From NCBI GenBank assembly GCA_965659285.1, contig CBFHWB010000017.1:1-36329 (forward strand): a stretch of DNA of 36,329 nucleotides, in the 5' to 3' direction. Shown here piece after piece: positions 15,402 through 23,331 of the stretch (its first letter is position 1; every line of letters starts with the position of its first letter). The DNA comes from UBA8108 sp965659285. Its GTDB lineage: Bacteria; Planctomycetota; UBA8108. The notes under the pieces were generated by a model. The model saw only the letters and a list, made by a program, of their open reading frames with translations, ran no database searches and had not been told where the DNA came from. A program made the translations under genes and the position numbers.

Positions 15402-17861
15402 ATGAACCGGCTTCCGATCCTTCTGCTTGCTGTGGCGTCGGCGTTCTGCGCCCGCTCCGCCGCCGCCGAGGAGGGCCCCGGCTCTCTCTTCCACGACAAG
15501 GTAGCCCCGCTGCTCAAAAAGAGCTGCGGTAAATGCCATATGGAAGAGAAACGCAAGGGCGGCTTGTCGATGAACACCCGCGCAAGCCTTCTTGCGGGCG
15601 GTGAGAGCGGACCAGCCCTGGAGCCCGGCAAGAGCGCCCGAAGCGCCATCATCAAGCGAGTCCTCAGCGCTGACAAGAAGAAGAGAATGCCCCCAAAGGG
15701 GGCCAGGTTGTCGAGCAGCGACGTCGATTCTCTCAGGAAATGGATCGATCAGGGCGCCACCTGGATCGATGGCTTCACCTTCAGCAGGAAGCACCGCCAG
15801 GCTTCCCTGGCCCCTCGCGAACCTTCGCTGCCTCCCGGCAACAAGGACGACAACCCCATCGACCGCCTGCTGGCCCCGTATTTCAAAAAACATGGAGTTG
15901 CAAATGACCGGGTGGTCTCGTCGTCGGCCTTTCGCCGCAGAGCCTACCTCGACCTGGTAGGTCTTCTGCCACCATCGGGCGCCCCGGGCGAGGACACCGC
16001 CACGGGCAGAGAGGTGACCATCGACGGTCTCCTGGGCGAAAGAGGCCGCTACACGGGACACTGGCTGACCTTCTGGAACGACATACTCAGGAACGCCTAC
16101 AAGGGAACGGGGTTCATTGATGGCGGCAGGGGACAGATCACCGAGTGGCTCTACCGGAGCCTCTACGAAAACCTGCCCTACGACAGGTTTGTCCACCAAT
16201 TGATCAGCCCAGTGGCTGGAAGCGATGGTTTTATCCGGGGAATCAAATGGCGCGGAGTCGTCAACGAAAGCCAGCGGCCGGAGATCCAGGCCGCCCAGAA
16301 CGTAGCCCAGGTATTCCTTGGAACCAACCTGAAGTGCGCCTCCTGCCATGACAGCTTCGTCAACCACTGGAAGCTCAGGGACTCCTACGCCTTCGCCTCT
16401 GTCTTCGCCAATGGCCCGCTGAAGCTGCACCGCTGCGACAAGCCCACCGGCGAGACGGCCGGCATGGCCTTCCTCTACCCCGAGCTCGGCCAGATCGACG
16501 CCAAGGTCGCCCGCGGAGAGCGTCTGAAGCAGCTCGCGGACCTCCTGGTCCTGCCGGAAAACGGAAGGCTCGCAAGAACCATCGTCAATCGCCTCTGGGC
16601 GGTAACCTTCGGCCGGGGAATTGTCGAACCTCTCGACAATATGGACATGGAACCCTGGAGCCAGGATCTCCTTGACTGGCTGGCAACCGACCTGGTCAAA
16701 AACGGCTACGACCTCAAGCACACCCTGAAGCTCATCACGACCTCGCGGGCCTACCGGCTCCCCGCGATCGACGAGAAGCGGGAGGATGACCCCGGCGCCA
16801 GGTTCATCTTCCGCGGCCCCCTTGTGAAGCGACTTTCCGCCGAGCAATTCATCGATGCCGCCTGGAGCCTTGCCGGATCCGGAACCAGGGACGATGCCAG
16901 ACCGGGGAAAAAAGATGGGCGGGGCCAGGGCGGGCAATTCAAGGTCGCCGCAAAGATCCACTCGAGCTCCAGCAGAAAAAGCGCGCCCGGCGCGTCAAGA
17001 GCTGAGTGGATCTGGTCAGACAGCTCCTTCAACACGGCCGCCGCCGGCCAGGCCGTATATTTTCGCCACGCCTTCACCCTCGCAAAAATTCCGCCTTCCG
17101 CGTTCCTGACAGCCACAGCTGACAACGAATTCGTCCTGTTCCTCAATGGCAAGAAGACGCTCGAAAGCGCCGAGTGGAACGCCCCGGTCTCCACAAACGT
17201 GACGAAGAGGCTACGCCGGGGAGAGAACCTGCTTGCCGTACGGGCAGCCAACACCGGCGGCTCCCCGAACCCCGCAGGCCTGATCGTTTCCCTGAAAGGA
17301 ATGGATGCGAAAGGCGTCGCGCTCCTGGAGGTCGCCACCAGCGCCGACTGGCTGCACACCCTCGATAAAAAGAAAGACTGGCAGCTCCCGGGCACTCCCG
17401 ATAAGGGCTGGAAAGCATCCTTTCGCATAGGCGACCTGGATGCGAGCCCCTGGAATGTCGGAGGCCACTTCCAATCGAACGTGGCCCTGGGAGATGGAGT
17501 CGAGGTTCGCTCATCGCTGACCTTCTCCGACCCCCTGCAGGTCGCCCTGGGGCGCCCCAATCGGGAGCAGGTCGTCAGCCGAAGAGAGTCGGTAGCCACC
17601 CTTCTCCAGGCCCTCGAGCTGACCAATGGAAAGACGCTCGACAGGATCATCTCCTGGAACTCGGAACAACTCCTCGGCCAGGAACACAGTTCAACCGCGA
17701 AGCTCATCAAGGCTGTTTACAGCCGTGGGCTCTCGCGCAAGCCCACCGCGGGTGAGCTCAAGGTTCTCTCGGGGCTGGTAGGAACCCCAGCCTCAGCCGA
17801 AGGAGTCCAGGATCTGCTCTGGGCAATCCTGATGCATCCAGAATTCCAATTGATCTATTAA
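15402..17861 (+). CDS. PSCyt1-DUF1549-DUF1553 planctomycete cytochrome with inserted sandwich domain
   Basis: An 819-residue exported protein (signal MNRLPILLLAVASAFCARSA). Residues about 28-125 are PSCyt1, with haem motif CGKCH at 42-46 and the distal RMPPKGARLSSSDVDSLRKW. DUF1549 follows (about 150-360: NPIDRLLAPYFKKHGV, FRRRAYLDLVGLLPPSG, LPYDRFVHQLI), with a second CxxCH, CASCH, at 312-316. DUF1553 starts about 380 (GRLARTIVNRLWAVTFGRGI) and resumes at the C-terminus (LLGQEHSSTAKLIKAVYSRG, LLWAILMHPEFQLIY). Between the DUF1553 halves, about 534-690, is an inserted beta-sandwich (AEWIWSDSSF, ADNEFVLFLNGKKT) similar to the N-domain of the preceding protein. Such proteins nearly always pair with a DUF1501 gene, which follows after 28 bp. 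The biochemical role is unknown; electron transfer in glycan catabolism is the common proposal. Confidence 0.92.
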   Translation: MNRLPILLLAVASAFCARSAAAEEGPGSLFHDKVAPLLKKSCGKCHMEEKRKGGLSMNTRASLLAGGESGPALEPGKSARSAIIKRVLSADKKKRMPPKGARLSSSDVDSLRKWIDQGATWIDGFTFSRKHRQASLAPREPSLPPGNKDDNPIDRLLAPYFKKHGVANDRVVSSSAFRRRAYLDLVGLLPPSGAPGEDTATGREVTIDGLLGERGRYTGHWLTFWNDILRNAYKGTGFIDGGRGQITEWLYRSLYENLPYDRFVHQLISPVAGSDGFIRGIKWRGVVNESQRPEIQAAQNVAQVFLGTNLKCASCHDSFVNHWKLRDSYAFASVFANGPLKLHRCDKPTGETAGMAFLYPELGQIDAKVARGERLKQLADLLVLPENGRLARTIVNRLWAVTFGRGIVEPLDNMDMEPWSQDLLDWLATDLVKNGYDLKHTLKLITTSRAYRLPAIDEKREDDPGARFIFRGPLVKRLSAEQFIDAAWSLAGSGTRDDARPGKKDGRGQGGQFKVAAKIHSSSSRKSAPGASRAEWIWSDSSFNTAAAGQAVYFRHAFTLAKIPPSAFLTATADNEFVLFLNGKKTLESAEWNAPVSTNVTKRLRRGENLLAVRAANTGGSPNPAGLIVSLKGMDAKGVALLEVATSADWLHTLDKKKDWQLPGTPDKGWKASFRIGDLDASPWNVGGHFQSNVALGDGVEVRSSLTFSDPLQVALGRPNREQVVSRRESVATLLQALELTNGKTLDRIISWNSEQLLGQEHSSTAKLIKAVYSRGLSRKPTAGELKVLSGLVGTPASAEGVQDLLWAILMHPEFQLIY

Positions 17862-17889
17862 GCTGAAACCGGCAACCCAAGACAAAGCC

Positions 17890-19335
17890 ATGAAAAAGAA
17901 CGAAAACTCGCCCAGAACGAACCTCCAACGACGAGACTTCCTGAAGACCGCCGGGGCCGCCACCCTCGGAGCCCTGACTTCCGGTGCGCCCCGGGCCGTC
18001 CTGGGATCAGCAAGCCCGATCTCGCCCAAGGCTACGGCCGACTCGGTGATCGTGCTCTGGATGGCGGGCGGAATGGCCCACACCGAGACCTTTGACCCCA
18101 AGCGTTACACCCCCTTCCGCAAAGGGCTGCCGGCCAACGAGCTCCTTTGCAGTTTCCCGAGCATCGAAACCGCTGTCGATGGGGTCCGGTTGACCAAGGG
18201 TCTCGAGAAGACAGCCGCCGTGCTGGACCGCGGCACACTCCTGCGTACCCATGTCCTTGGAGATCTTGGCTTTATCCTTCACTCCCGCCACCAGTACCAC
18301 TGGCATACCGGCTACGAGCCGCCTCTTACGGTCGCCGCGCCCCACCTCGGAGCGTGGATCGCGCAGGCGCTCGGCCCCAGGGATGAAGCCATGCCCGCCT
18401 TTATTGATATTGGCCAGCGCTATGAAGGAAACGGTGAGGCGGAAGAGATCAAGGCCTTCCAGACCGCCGGATTCCTGGGCAGTGAGTTTGGCCCCTTCCG
18501 CGTACCGGACCCGAAACAGGCGGTCAAAGTCGTCCGCCCTCCGGCCGGCATGACAGTCGATCGCTTCAAGAGACGCTACGAGACCTACCGGAAGGTGCTT
18601 GAGTCGAGTCCCGTGGCCCGCGACGGCTCCACCTACCAGAAAGAATCCCTGCTGCGTTCAGCGGAATCGGCCTACCGTCTGATGAACTCGCCCGCATCGA
18701 AGGCCTTTGACCTGAGCCTCGAACCGGAGGACACCTACAAGGCCTACAACACCAGCAAATTCGGCCTCGGCTGCCTGCTGGCCCGCAGGCTGGTCGAGAA
18801 GGGCGCGCGGTTCATCGAGGTCACGACCGAATACGGCCCCTTCAAACAATGGGACACGCATGAGAATGGCCACACCCGCCTGACCGATATGAAACGACAG
18901 ATCGACGCGCCGATCGCCCAACTCGTGCTCGACCTTGAAGAGCGAGGGCTGCTTGACCGGACACTGATCGTCCTCGCCAGTGAATTCAGCCGGGATTGCA
19001 TGGTTGAAGGGAAACCGGAAAAACAGGTTCGCAACCAGGTAAACGTGCCCAATGTTATCAACGAGATGAAGTTCTACGGAATGCATCGCCACTTTACCAG
19101 CGCATCGAGCGTGCTGCTGTTCGGCGGCGGCATCAAAAAAGGAGCCGTCTACGGCAAGACCGCCGAGGAGAGACCCTGTACCACCATCGAAAACCCCGTC
19201 ACCATCACGGATCTTCACTCGACGATCTTTCATGCCATGGGAATCTCGCCGAAGCACAACGCCATCATCGAGGACCGGCCCTTCTACGCCACCAAGGATG
19301 GGAAGGGCAAGCCGGTACTCGACCTCTTCGGTTGA
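17890..19335 (+). CDS. DUF1501 Tat-exported protein
   Basis: A 481-residue protein with a Tat signal: LQRRDFLKTAGAATLGALTS at residues 12-31, twin Arg at 14-15. The body is DUF1501, related in fold to the alkaline phosphatase/sulfatase superfamily: SVIVLWMAGGMAHTETFDPK near 52-71, then KGLEKTAAVLDRGTLLRTHV, HQYHWHTGYEPP, LLARRLVEKGARFIEVTTEY, HENGHTRLTDMKRQIDAPIA, RTLIVLASEFSRD and NPVTITDLHSTIFHAMGISP. The conserved Glu of the ASEFSR motif and the His-rich segments are intact; enzymatic activity has not been shown for the family. It is third in the cluster after the propeller cytochrome and PSCyt1 protein, same strand, so all three are probably cotranscribed. It converges with the next minus-strand gene with 10 bp between stops; no intrinsic terminator was seen in that gap. 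Confidence 0.93.
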   Translation: MKKNENSPRTNLQRRDFLKTAGAATLGALTSGAPRAVLGSASPISPKATADSVIVLWMAGGMAHTETFDPKRYTPFRKGLPANELLCSFPSIETAVDGVRLTKGLEKTAAVLDRGTLLRTHVLGDLGFILHSRHQYHWHTGYEPPLTVAAPHLGAWIAQALGPRDEAMPAFIDIGQRYEGNGEAEEIKAFQTAGFLGSEFGPFRVPDPKQAVKVVRPPAGMTVDRFKRRYETYRKVLESSPVARDGSTYQKESLLRSAESAYRLMNSPASKAFDLSLEPEDTYKAYNTSKFGLGCLLARRLVEKGARFIEVTTEYGPFKQWDTHENGHTRLTDMKRQIDAPIAQLVLDLEERGLLDRTLIVLASEFSRDCMVEGKPEKQVRNQVNVPNVINEMKFYGMHRHFTSASSVLLFGGGIKKGAVYGKTAEERPCTTIENPVTITDLHSTIFHAMGISPKHNAIIEDRPFYATKDGKGKPVLDLFG

Positions 19336-19345
19336 GGTGAAGCTC

Positions 19346-20770
19346 TCAATCCGAGCCTCCGTACAGCGCCAGCAGCCTGGACAGGTCCGCCTCCGCAGCC
19401 GACGACAGCTTGTCACGCGGCCCATCGAGAAGACCCCGCAAGCCCAGGACAATCCTCTCAGTCCACTCGTCCGCCAAGCCTCCCCTGGAAAGTAAATTTT
19501 CAGACGCCTGGATAAAGAGATCGGATCGACCTGGCCAGTCCTCTTGCAGCAACCCCAGCACCATAGAGGCCGTCTCTTCATCCGCCCGGACTCCGGCAAG
19601 CTTGACCACCGCCCCTCCGCCAAGCCTCCCCTCGATAGCGGCTGAGCGGGCAAGCCGGGTGAGCAGACCCTGCTGACGACTCGGACTCAATACGGAGACC
19701 AGGAGACGGGAGGTGTCGCCATCTCCATTAACCCGAAACCAGCGAAAGAGTTCCTCTTCTCGCAGGCGCCGGGCAATGCCCTGGAGAGCTCCCCTGCGCC
19801 AGCGAAAAGAATCCGGACCAATGCCCGGAGAGCCGGAGTCCTCCGTCATGAGAGATGCCCCACTGGCGATGAAATCAAGCGCATCCAGCGGCAACAACTG
19901 GTCCAGGGCGGCTGAATGAAGAATCAGCTCCGCTTCCGAACTCATTCCCGCAGTGAAATCATCCGCACGATCAAACAGCAGCCGTTCGACCCAGAAAGGA
20001 TCGCTTTCGACCAGGTCACTGACCGCGGCCCGAACGAGGCCCGCAGTTCCCGGAACCCGCTGAGCAAGCCTCAGGAGGCTCTCAAGATCCTCTGAGGTAA
20101 TACAACCAGAGCTTGAGATCATCTGCGCAACACCGCCGAGGGTCTCTCCAAGCCGAACATGGAGACCCTCATAGGCCTCCAGCACAGCCTCAACTACAGA
20201 CCGGAGCGCCGGCGAGCCTCCAGGGCTCCGGCAGGACGACAAATCCAGAACCCGCAGGCTGAGATCGAGCAGCAACCCTCCCGCCCTCAACCTCTCCCCA
20301 TCAGGCTCAACGAGGAGCCTGTCGACCAGCGCCTCGGGGAAGCTTGCGAGATCCTGATTCGCCCCAAGCAACCGCGCGGCGAGAACGATCTCCTCGCGGC
20401 CCGCTCCCGGCCGCAACAGGTCGAGATAATAATCCAGGTCATCAATTTCTCCGCTGAGCCCGAGAGATTCCGACAGCGAAATCTTTCCAGTTGTTTCATC
20501 CATCCCGGCCCCCGGCATCCATAGCTCGTGCCCGTCGAACGCAGCCCCTGCGACAGGAGACGAGGACAGCGAAGGGGACCCTGCCATCGTACTGCCGGGC
20601 TCACCCGTGATCCCCGCCGGACGGTATCCTGCATCTGTCCCGAGCAGATCCCGGGGGGTTTTCCGCAACCCGGACCAACCAGGCCAGAGCAGTGCCCCCC
20701 CTGCCACCGGGCAGAAAACAAGGAGGAGAAACCCGGCCGCCGCCCTGCACCTGGCCTGCGAAGACTTCAT
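19346..20770 (-). CDS. Unknown exported helical protein
   Basis: A 474-residue protein not recognised as any family. It has a signal peptide or N-terminal anchor (AAAGFLLLVFCPVAGGALLW), then about 60 residues of Gly/Ser/Pro-rich linker. A wholly helical body follows from about residue 95 to the end, with Leu-rich segments (LRAGGLLLDLSLRVLDLSSC, LESLLRLAQRVPGTAGLVRA, EAELILHSAALDQLLPLDAL, DLFIQASENLLSRGGLADEW) that read like irregular HEAT/ARM-type repeats. No catalytic motif is evident. Its ATG overlaps the stop of the upstream gene (ATGA at 20770-20767), so the two products are almost certainly translated together and may act together at the envelope. Codon use resembles that of its neighbours. 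Confidence 0.72.
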   Translation of the reverse strand: MKSSQARCRAAAGFLLLVFCPVAGGALLWPGWSGLRKTPRDLLGTDAGYRPAGITGEPGSTMAGSPSLSSSPVAGAAFDGHELWMPGAGMDETTGKISLSESLGLSGEIDDLDYYLDLLRPGAGREEIVLAARLLGANQDLASFPEALVDRLLVEPDGERLRAGGLLLDLSLRVLDLSSCRSPGGSPALRSVVEAVLEAYEGLHVRLGETLGGVAQMISSSGCITSEDLESLLRLAQRVPGTAGLVRAAVSDLVESDPFWVERLLFDRADDFTAGMSSEAELILHSAALDQLLPLDALDFIASGASLMTEDSGSPGIGPDSFRWRRGALQGIARRLREEELFRWFRVNGDGDTSRLLVSVLSPSRQQGLLTRLARSAAIEGRLGGGAVVKLAGVRADEETASMVLGLLQEDWPGRSDLFIQASENLLSRGGLADEWTERIVLGLRGLLDGPRDKLSSAAEADLSRLLALYGGSD

Positions 20771-21426
20771 GGCCTCCCCCTTCCGGCTCCCCAGGCCGTC
20801 CCGGCCTTCCGATGACAGACTGACTCACCAACGCAGGTGCGAACGCGCTCGGAGGTATTCACCCACTTCCCTCGTACGCAATTGGGCATGGCGAAAAAGA
20901 TGAAGTTCAGCTCCTGGCTGCAGGCGTTTTCCCTCTCGCGAATGGTCGCCCCATCGCGCCAGTCACAATCCCGGCAGGAGACGGGAACGGATTCGTAATG
21001 AGATGGTATGTAGGTCTCCACCGCCGGGCAGTTGTCCTGCCCGACCCCAAAGAGCTCAAACCCCCCATACCCCGGAATGAAACCGCCGAAATGGAGTGAG
21101 GCGCAATCCAGGTTCAACTCGCTCTTCACCACCTCCGCCTGGCTGACCCTCGAGGCTCTCCCCCGGTTCGTGCAGGGGGCCGCGCATGGCCCCGCCTCCA
21201 GCTTGCCGCCCGGGTCCCCCGGCTTCGAGGGATCCCCCGCCGGCGCTTCCCGCCCTGGCAGGCGAGCCTGCCCCATGACTGCCGGCGCCGGCAACAGCAG
21301 GCCAACGATGAAGGCGGCGCAGGCGGCAAAGACTCCGAAAGTCAACAGCAAGGCCCAGGGCTGCCGGGCGACCGCGCGAAGGAGAGAAGCCATCCATGGC
21401 TTGTGTACATCGGAAGAATCGATCAA
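20767..21426 (-). CDS. Unknown Cys-rich single-pass membrane protein
   Basis: A 219-residue protein starting at TTG 21426, supported by an AAGGA ribosome site about eight bases upstream; an ATG twelve codons in (21393) is the alternative. Residues about 20-48 form a membrane anchor (PWALLLTFGVFAACAAFIVG). After a Gly/Pro-rich linker the ectodomain holds about ten cysteines in short motifs (GPCAAPC, LNLDCASL, DNCPAV, SCRDCDW, NACSQEL, PNCVRG, RTCVGESVC), consistent with several disulphides outside the cytoplasm. No family is recognised and no haem CxxCH is present. The last codons overlap the start of the following helical protein (ATGA), indicating translational coupling. It is divergent from the FAD oxidoreductase gene with about 150 bp between them. 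Confidence 0.7.
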   Translation of the reverse strand: MIDSSDVHKPWMASLLRAVARQPWALLLTFGVFAACAAFIVGLLLPAPAVMGQARLPGREAPAGDPSKPGDPGGKLEAGPCAAPCTNRGRASRVSQAEVVKSELNLDCASLHFGGFIPGYGGFELFGVGQDNCPAVETYIPSHYESVPVSCRDCDWRDGATIRERENACSQELNFIFFAMPNCVRGKWVNTSERVRTCVGESVCHRKAGTAWGAGRGRP

Positions 21427-21577
21427 TTCTGGTTCCTTTCTTCAGGCAGGAACCCCCTGGACGGTTGGCGGCGCAGGAAGCCTACCGTCGCCTTTGCCTG
21501 AGCGCCACTTTTTGAGCATTTCTCATCATCCCGGCTGCTTACTAAAGTTGTAAGCTACTCAGGGAGCTAGCCTAACA

Positions 21578-22720
21578 ATGCCTGAGCAGCGAAAAAGACA
21601 CTACGACCTGGTGATTGTCGGAGCGGGAATTCTCGGCCTGGCCCACGCCCTCATCGCCGGCCGAAGGGGTCTGAAAACCGCCGTCTTCGAACGCGACGAG
21701 GAACCCCTCAGTGCCTCCGTTCTCAACTTCGGAATGCTGTGGCCCATCGGTCAGCCCCCCGGAAAGATGCTGAACCGGGCTCTTCGAAGCATGGAGCTCT
21801 GGCGTGACCTCTTTGACGAAGCCGGAATCTGGAACGACCCCTGCGGTTCCCTGCTCCTCGCCCGGCGCGAGGATGAGCTGCGTACCCTCCAGGAGTTTCT
21901 GGAGATCGCCACGGAGGCCGGCCATGACTGCCGATGGCTCTCACCCGCGGAGATCGCTGAGAAGGCGCCCGGGGTGCGCCAGGAAGGCCTCCTCGGAGCT
22001 CTACACAGCAGGCGCGAGACCCTCATCCGACCCCGGCAGGCTCTTGCCCGCCTCATCTCCTTCCTCAGGGAGCGCTTCGACACGAGCTTTCATTTTAAAA
22101 CCGAGGTCAACAACGTAGAGTCCCCATTGGTCGAAACAACACGCGGCCGATTCCATGCCGACAGGGTGCTGATCTGCAGCGGAACGGATTTCGAGACGCT
22201 CTTCCCGGAAGCCTTCAGGGAAAGCGGAACCCTCCGCTGCAGCCTCCAGATGATGAAAACGTCGGCACAGCCATCTCCCTGGAAGCTTGGCGCGATGGTC
22301 ACCGACAGCCTCACCTACAAACGCTACCAGGCATTCAAGAACTGCCCGTCCCACGCCGCGATGGAAAAGAGGGTTCTTGAAGAGCATGGCGACCTGGAGC
22401 GTTTCGGCATCACCGTCCTTACCGCCCAGGACAACGAGGCCGGGCTCATCATTGGCGACTCCCACCATACCGCCTGGACGCCGCCGGAGACCCCTGACCC
22501 GGCGATTGACGAGAAGATCCTCTCCCATCTGCGCGGCATGATCGATGCTCCTCACCTTGAGATCGCCCGGCGGTGGAGCGCGACCTACCCGGTCCACGCG
22601 GAGCTTACCGAGGTGCTGTTGGAGCCGGCCACAGACACTCGGATCGTCCTGGCCAGCGGCGGCAACGGAATGACGACCTCCTTCGCCCTCGCTGAAGAGG
22701 TCCTCGAAGTCACAGGCTGA
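21578..22720 (+). CDS. FAD-dependent oxidoreductase, TIGR03364-like (DAO family)
   Basis: A 380-residue flavoprotein of the D-amino-acid-oxidase (DAO) superfamily. The dinucleotide-binding loop is DLVIVGAGILGLAHALIAG at residues about 10-28, ending in the acidic VFERDEEP. The segment ASVLNFGMLWPIGQPPG is characteristic of the TIGR03364 group, proposed to act in phosphonate (aminoethylphosphonate-type) catabolism. Later parts include RPRQALARLISFLRE, ADRVLICSGTDFETLFPEAF, the substrate-side AGLIIGDSHHTAWTPPE and the C-terminal FAD contact IVLASGGNGMTTSFALAEEV. It should oxidise a C-N bond with O2 or another acceptor. No phosphonate gene is in this window, so the assignment rests on sequence features alone. 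The start ATG at 21578 has only a distant GGGAG upstream. Confidence 0.85.
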   Translation: MPEQRKRHYDLVIVGAGILGLAHALIAGRRGLKTAVFERDEEPLSASVLNFGMLWPIGQPPGKMLNRALRSMELWRDLFDEAGIWNDPCGSLLLARREDELRTLQEFLEIATEAGHDCRWLSPAEIAEKAPGVRQEGLLGALHSRRETLIRPRQALARLISFLRERFDTSFHFKTEVNNVESPLVETTRGRFHADRVLICSGTDFETLFPEAFRESGTLRCSLQMMKTSAQPSPWKLGAMVTDSLTYKRYQAFKNCPSHAAMEKRVLEEHGDLERFGITVLTAQDNEAGLIIGDSHHTAWTPPETPDPAIDEKILSHLRGMIDAPHLEIARRWSATYPVHAELTEVLLEPATDTRIVLASGGNGMTTSFALAEEVLEVTG

Positions 22721-23331
22721 GCCAGGAACCTGTGGGTAAAAAAAGAGGACAAGGGCGCGGCTGAGCCACGACCTCGTCCACCAGTTTCAAATACCCAGTG
22801 GAAGTTGGACCGACCTCACACTGAGAAAACTTTATTCTGATCCGCCGCGACAACCCGAAGCAGACCCGAAGGACTGAAGCGACAAAAGCATTTTAATCGA
22901 AAGCCCTGCTTCATGGCTATACTCCAGCATCAACTTTGAATATTAATCTCTCCGGCAACCGACAGCCGCCTCCCGGAACCTGCCGCGCGCCCCGCCCCTC
23001 CGCAGAACAGCCCGGGCTGCCATCCTAAGCTAAGTCATTGCCACAGTAGATTTACGCAGAGGCCGACAGTTCCAAAAAGCACCCTGGTCTCAAAGACTTC
23101 TTCTGAGCCCGCCCAGTCCTGGGGAAAATCCCGGGCGGATTTTTTTTCAATTCCATCACCTCCCGCCGCCCTCACGGCTGTTTCTTCGGCCCAAGAAACC
23201 ACGAGTCCCTCACACATCCTCCCGACTCCGAAAAGGATTGTCCGGGACCTTCCGACCGGATCTGAATATCGATCCCTGCCGAAAAGGTCCCGGCAACCCG
23301 AGCGCTGAGGATAGGAAACTCTTTAACTCCT
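22721..23331. other. Non-coding stretch of about 610 bp
   Basis: No credible gene on either strand: frames are short, without ribosome sites, and of atypical composition. A patch around 22820-22960 is noticeably AT-richer than the surrounding genes. The only clear structure is a 10-bp inverted repeat at 23242-23293, listed separately. Confidence 0.6.
23242..23293 (-). terminator. Inverted repeat, possible terminator of the unknown gene at 23332
   Basis: CCGGGACCTT (23242-23251) and AAGGTCCCGG (23284-23293) form a perfect 10-bp stem around a 32-nt loop. It lies 38 bp beyond the stop of the minus-strand gene ending at 23332. Read on the minus strand, a short CCTTTTC run occurs about eight bases after the stem, so intrinsic termination is possible but the T-run is weak. 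Confidence 0.4.

Noticed and set aside
14829..16961. Minus-strand frame of 710 codons
   Set aside because: Long, but exactly opposite the two cytochrome genes; a third-codon GC effect, not a gene.
22711..22734. Terminator after the FAD oxidoreductase gene
   Set aside because: CACAGG/CCTGTG pair, but the stem includes the stop codon region and is followed by A residues, not T.
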